From JBGSMX01 sp963790405 (GTDB lineage: Bacteria > Actinomycetota > Coriobacteriia > Anaerosomatales > JAGXFU01), in the NCBI GenBank assembly GCA_963790405.1, contig CAWBOJ010000002.1, forward strand, positions 248,001 through 312,000: a stretch of DNA of 64,000 nucleotides. The letters are read 5' to 3'. Both the position numbers and the translations under genes were made by a program. A model generated the notes under the pieces. It had not been told where the DNA came from. It made no database searches and was given only the letters and a program-made list of their open reading frames with translations. The stretch's first letter is position 1. Every line of letters starts with the position of its first letter. Positions 62,628-64,000 of this stretch are shown here, in pieces.

Positions 62628-64000
62628 TCAGTTCGGTAGCAGCCCGATGAGCGTCGCTTTCGTCGCGTCAGACACGGCTGCAGGCCCTCCAAGAATCCAC
62701 ATCGTGCGGATCTCGTCCGCACGCGCCTCGACCGCCGCGCGCGTGTAGCCCGATACGCTCGTTGGCTTCGTGAGCAACACGACGCCCCCTTGAGCTCCGA
62801 CAGCCGCTCCCCCGCCGAGCGCGTCGGCGAAGCCCGTGCCCGTGGCGACTCCCAGATAGCCGAAACTGGCCAGCTTCTCGGCATTCGCCCAGTTCGCGAC
62901 GCTCGCCGCAGTCGCGTAGCGATCGACCCCGGCAATGCGGTCGTAGGGCACACCCAGCGCTCCTGCCGCCGCCGCCGGAATCGCCGACGTGCCGCCAATC
63001 ACCACGGCGCGGGCAAATCCGCCCGATACGATCACGCCGCTCGTGGAGGAAGGGACGCCTGTTGGTTTGACCAGCAGCACGGGAGTACGTGTCGCATACG
63101 CGATCGGAGCGACCGAAAGCGCGTCTGCATACTCATCGCCGCGCGCGATGAAGACGGTGTCGGGCAGCGGCGAGGAGCCGCGAATCTTGAGCGTCTGCCG
63201 CGCCACGGCGGCTGCGGTCGCATAGCGGTCCTGGCCGAAGATGCGCGGCGTTGCGAAACCAGCCTTGTCGAGTTGCGACTCCACTGCACTGGACACGGCC
63301 GCAGTACCGCCCACGATAACGACGGTCTTGGCGCCCAATCGCGCAAGTTCGCCGCTCGAACCCAGAAGTCCGTCCGGTAGCGAGTCACTTCGCGTGAGAA
63401 GCACCGGCCCGCCATACGCTCCCGCGAGTGCCGAGGCACCCAAAGCGTCGGCGTACTCTTCGCCGGTCGCGAGCACGACCGTGCTCGCGCTGCCGGCCGC
63501 AAATGCGTTGCGGCTGATGTCGACCGCGGTCGAGTAGCGGTTCGAACCGGCAAGGCGCACGTCGTGAGGCGCACCGATGTCGATGATGATGTCGTCCGAG
63601 AGCGTCACCGTGTTGAGCGACGCGTCGCGATACTGGACCTTCACGGTAGCGACCCCGTCCGACACGGCCAGTGTGCGCGAGACCTTCGCCGCATAGGCCA
63701 CCCACGAGCCGTAGCCCGAGCCCAGGTCGATCCTCATCTGCGTCGCTCCGGTCACTGCCGAGTCGAGCGAGACCGTGGCCGAGCCTGTGTAGACGGCCCC
63801 GCCTGCGATCGCGAACGTGCCCTTCGGCGCGACGGTGTCGACCAGGATCGACGCCTCAGACGGAGGCGCGTACGTTGGGTCGGCATCGTAGGAGTACGCC
63901 GCGTAGTGGCGAGTCGTCTCGGTGTTCGGAGCGAACACGCCGAGCTCCACCTTCGAGGTGGCCATGCCCTGATACACAAGGTCGGCAAGCGGATCGATCG
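62628..64000 (-). CDS. CWB2 surface protein, 5' end outside window
   Basis: The frame is open through the right edge; a GTG at 63977 lies inside the gene rather than at its start. The visible ~457 residues begin with Ig-like beta domains (DTVAPKGTFAIAGG, TVTLSDDIIIDIGAP). Three CWB2 repeats follow with the usual SNRYSTAVDIS, ATGEEYADALGASALAG and VIVGGTAAVS elements, ending at LIGLLPN. It is the ninth CWB2 gene of the window. Like most of the others, its anchor is C-terminal. Confidence 0.9.
   Translation of the reverse strand, partial: IDPLADLVYQGMATSKVELGVFAPNTETTRHYAAYSYDADPTYAPPSEASILVDTVAPKGTFAIAGGAVYTGSATVSLDSAVTGATQMRIDLGSGYGSWVAYAAKVSRTLAVSDGVATVKVQYRDASLNTVTLSDDIIIDIGAPHDVRLAGSNRYSTAVDISRNAFAAGSASTVVLATGEEYADALGASALAGAYGGPVLLTRSDSLPDGLLGSSGELARLGAKTVVIVGGTAAVSSAVESQLDKAGFATPRIFGQDRYATAAAVARQTLKIRGSSPLPDTVFIARGDEYADALSVAPIAYATRTPVLLVKPTGVPSSTSGVIVSGGFARAVVIGGTSAIPAAAAGALGVPYDRIAGVDRYATAASVANWANAEKLASFGYLGVATGTGFADALGGGAAVGAQGGVVLLTKPTSVSGYTRAAVEARADEIRTMWILGGPAAVSDATKATLIGLLPN

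Overview
The window is 64 kb of high-GC DNA with Gram-positive features: sortase-free surface proteins carrying cell-wall-binding repeat 2 (CWB2) domains, AGGAGG-type ribosome binding sites with frequent GTG/TTG starts, and lipobox lipoproteins. The best inference is an actinobacterium related to the anaerobic Coriobacteriia (Anaerosomatales/OPB41-like). No rRNA or ribosomal-protein marker is present to prove this.

Layout. 1-7.5 kb: partial ROK sugar kinase, an ImmA/IrrE-like protein lacking the catalytic Glu, a HEAT-repeat protein and a degenerate HD-GYP protein sharing an N-terminal domain, a LysE-type exporter, a membrane protein and a secreted lysozyme-like protein. 7.6-13.3 kb: tRNA-Phe followed on its 3' side by three gene cassettes. 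Each cassette is bounded by a partial copy of the tRNA-Phe 3' end. The cargos are a PAS sensor kinase, an ArsR regulator with a small membrane protein, and an AbiE-like nucleotidyltransferase pair. 13.4-18.5 kb: two CWB2 surface proteins, a four-helix membrane protein and cardiolipin synthase. 18.9-26 kb: a broken secreted protein, tRNA-Asp, an operon of PsiE-like protein, CarH-like B12 domain and ABC exporter, a convergent second ABC exporter, and a DUF72 protein. 26-28.2 kb: small genes (ferredoxin, zinc-ribbon membrane protein, release-factor-like protein). 28.2-49.7 kb: a surface-protein island with six CWB2 genes carrying beta-helix, coiled-coil, 14-blade LVIVD or NHL propeller ectodomains, plus a diguanylate cyclase, a glycosyltransferase, tRNA-Val, tRNA-Glu(CUC) and three lipoproteins. 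50.4-52 kb: a Fic protein between tRNA-Glu(UUC) and a second copy of that tRNA's 3' end, with tRNA-Lys next to it. 52.2-56.7 kb: trehalose genes (otsA-otsB fusion, treT) and an MscS channel. 56.7-62.5 kb: purM-purN-hypothetical-purH-pabC-pabB on the minus strand. A ninth CWB2 gene runs off the right edge.

The most notable signal is the tRNA-bounded cassette architecture, seen independently at tRNA-Phe and tRNA-Glu. No integrase lies within either array. The cargos are typical of defence or stress systems, and three of the four cassettes carry their own promoter-like and operator-like sequences.

A second window-wide signal is technical or evolutionary. At least fifteen reading-frame breaks occur, and nearly all are explained by one extra base. 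Several fall in housekeeping-type genes (cls, ots, mscS). Sequencing or assembly insertions are the simplest explanation, so genes described here as frameshifted are probably intact in the organism unless stated otherwise.
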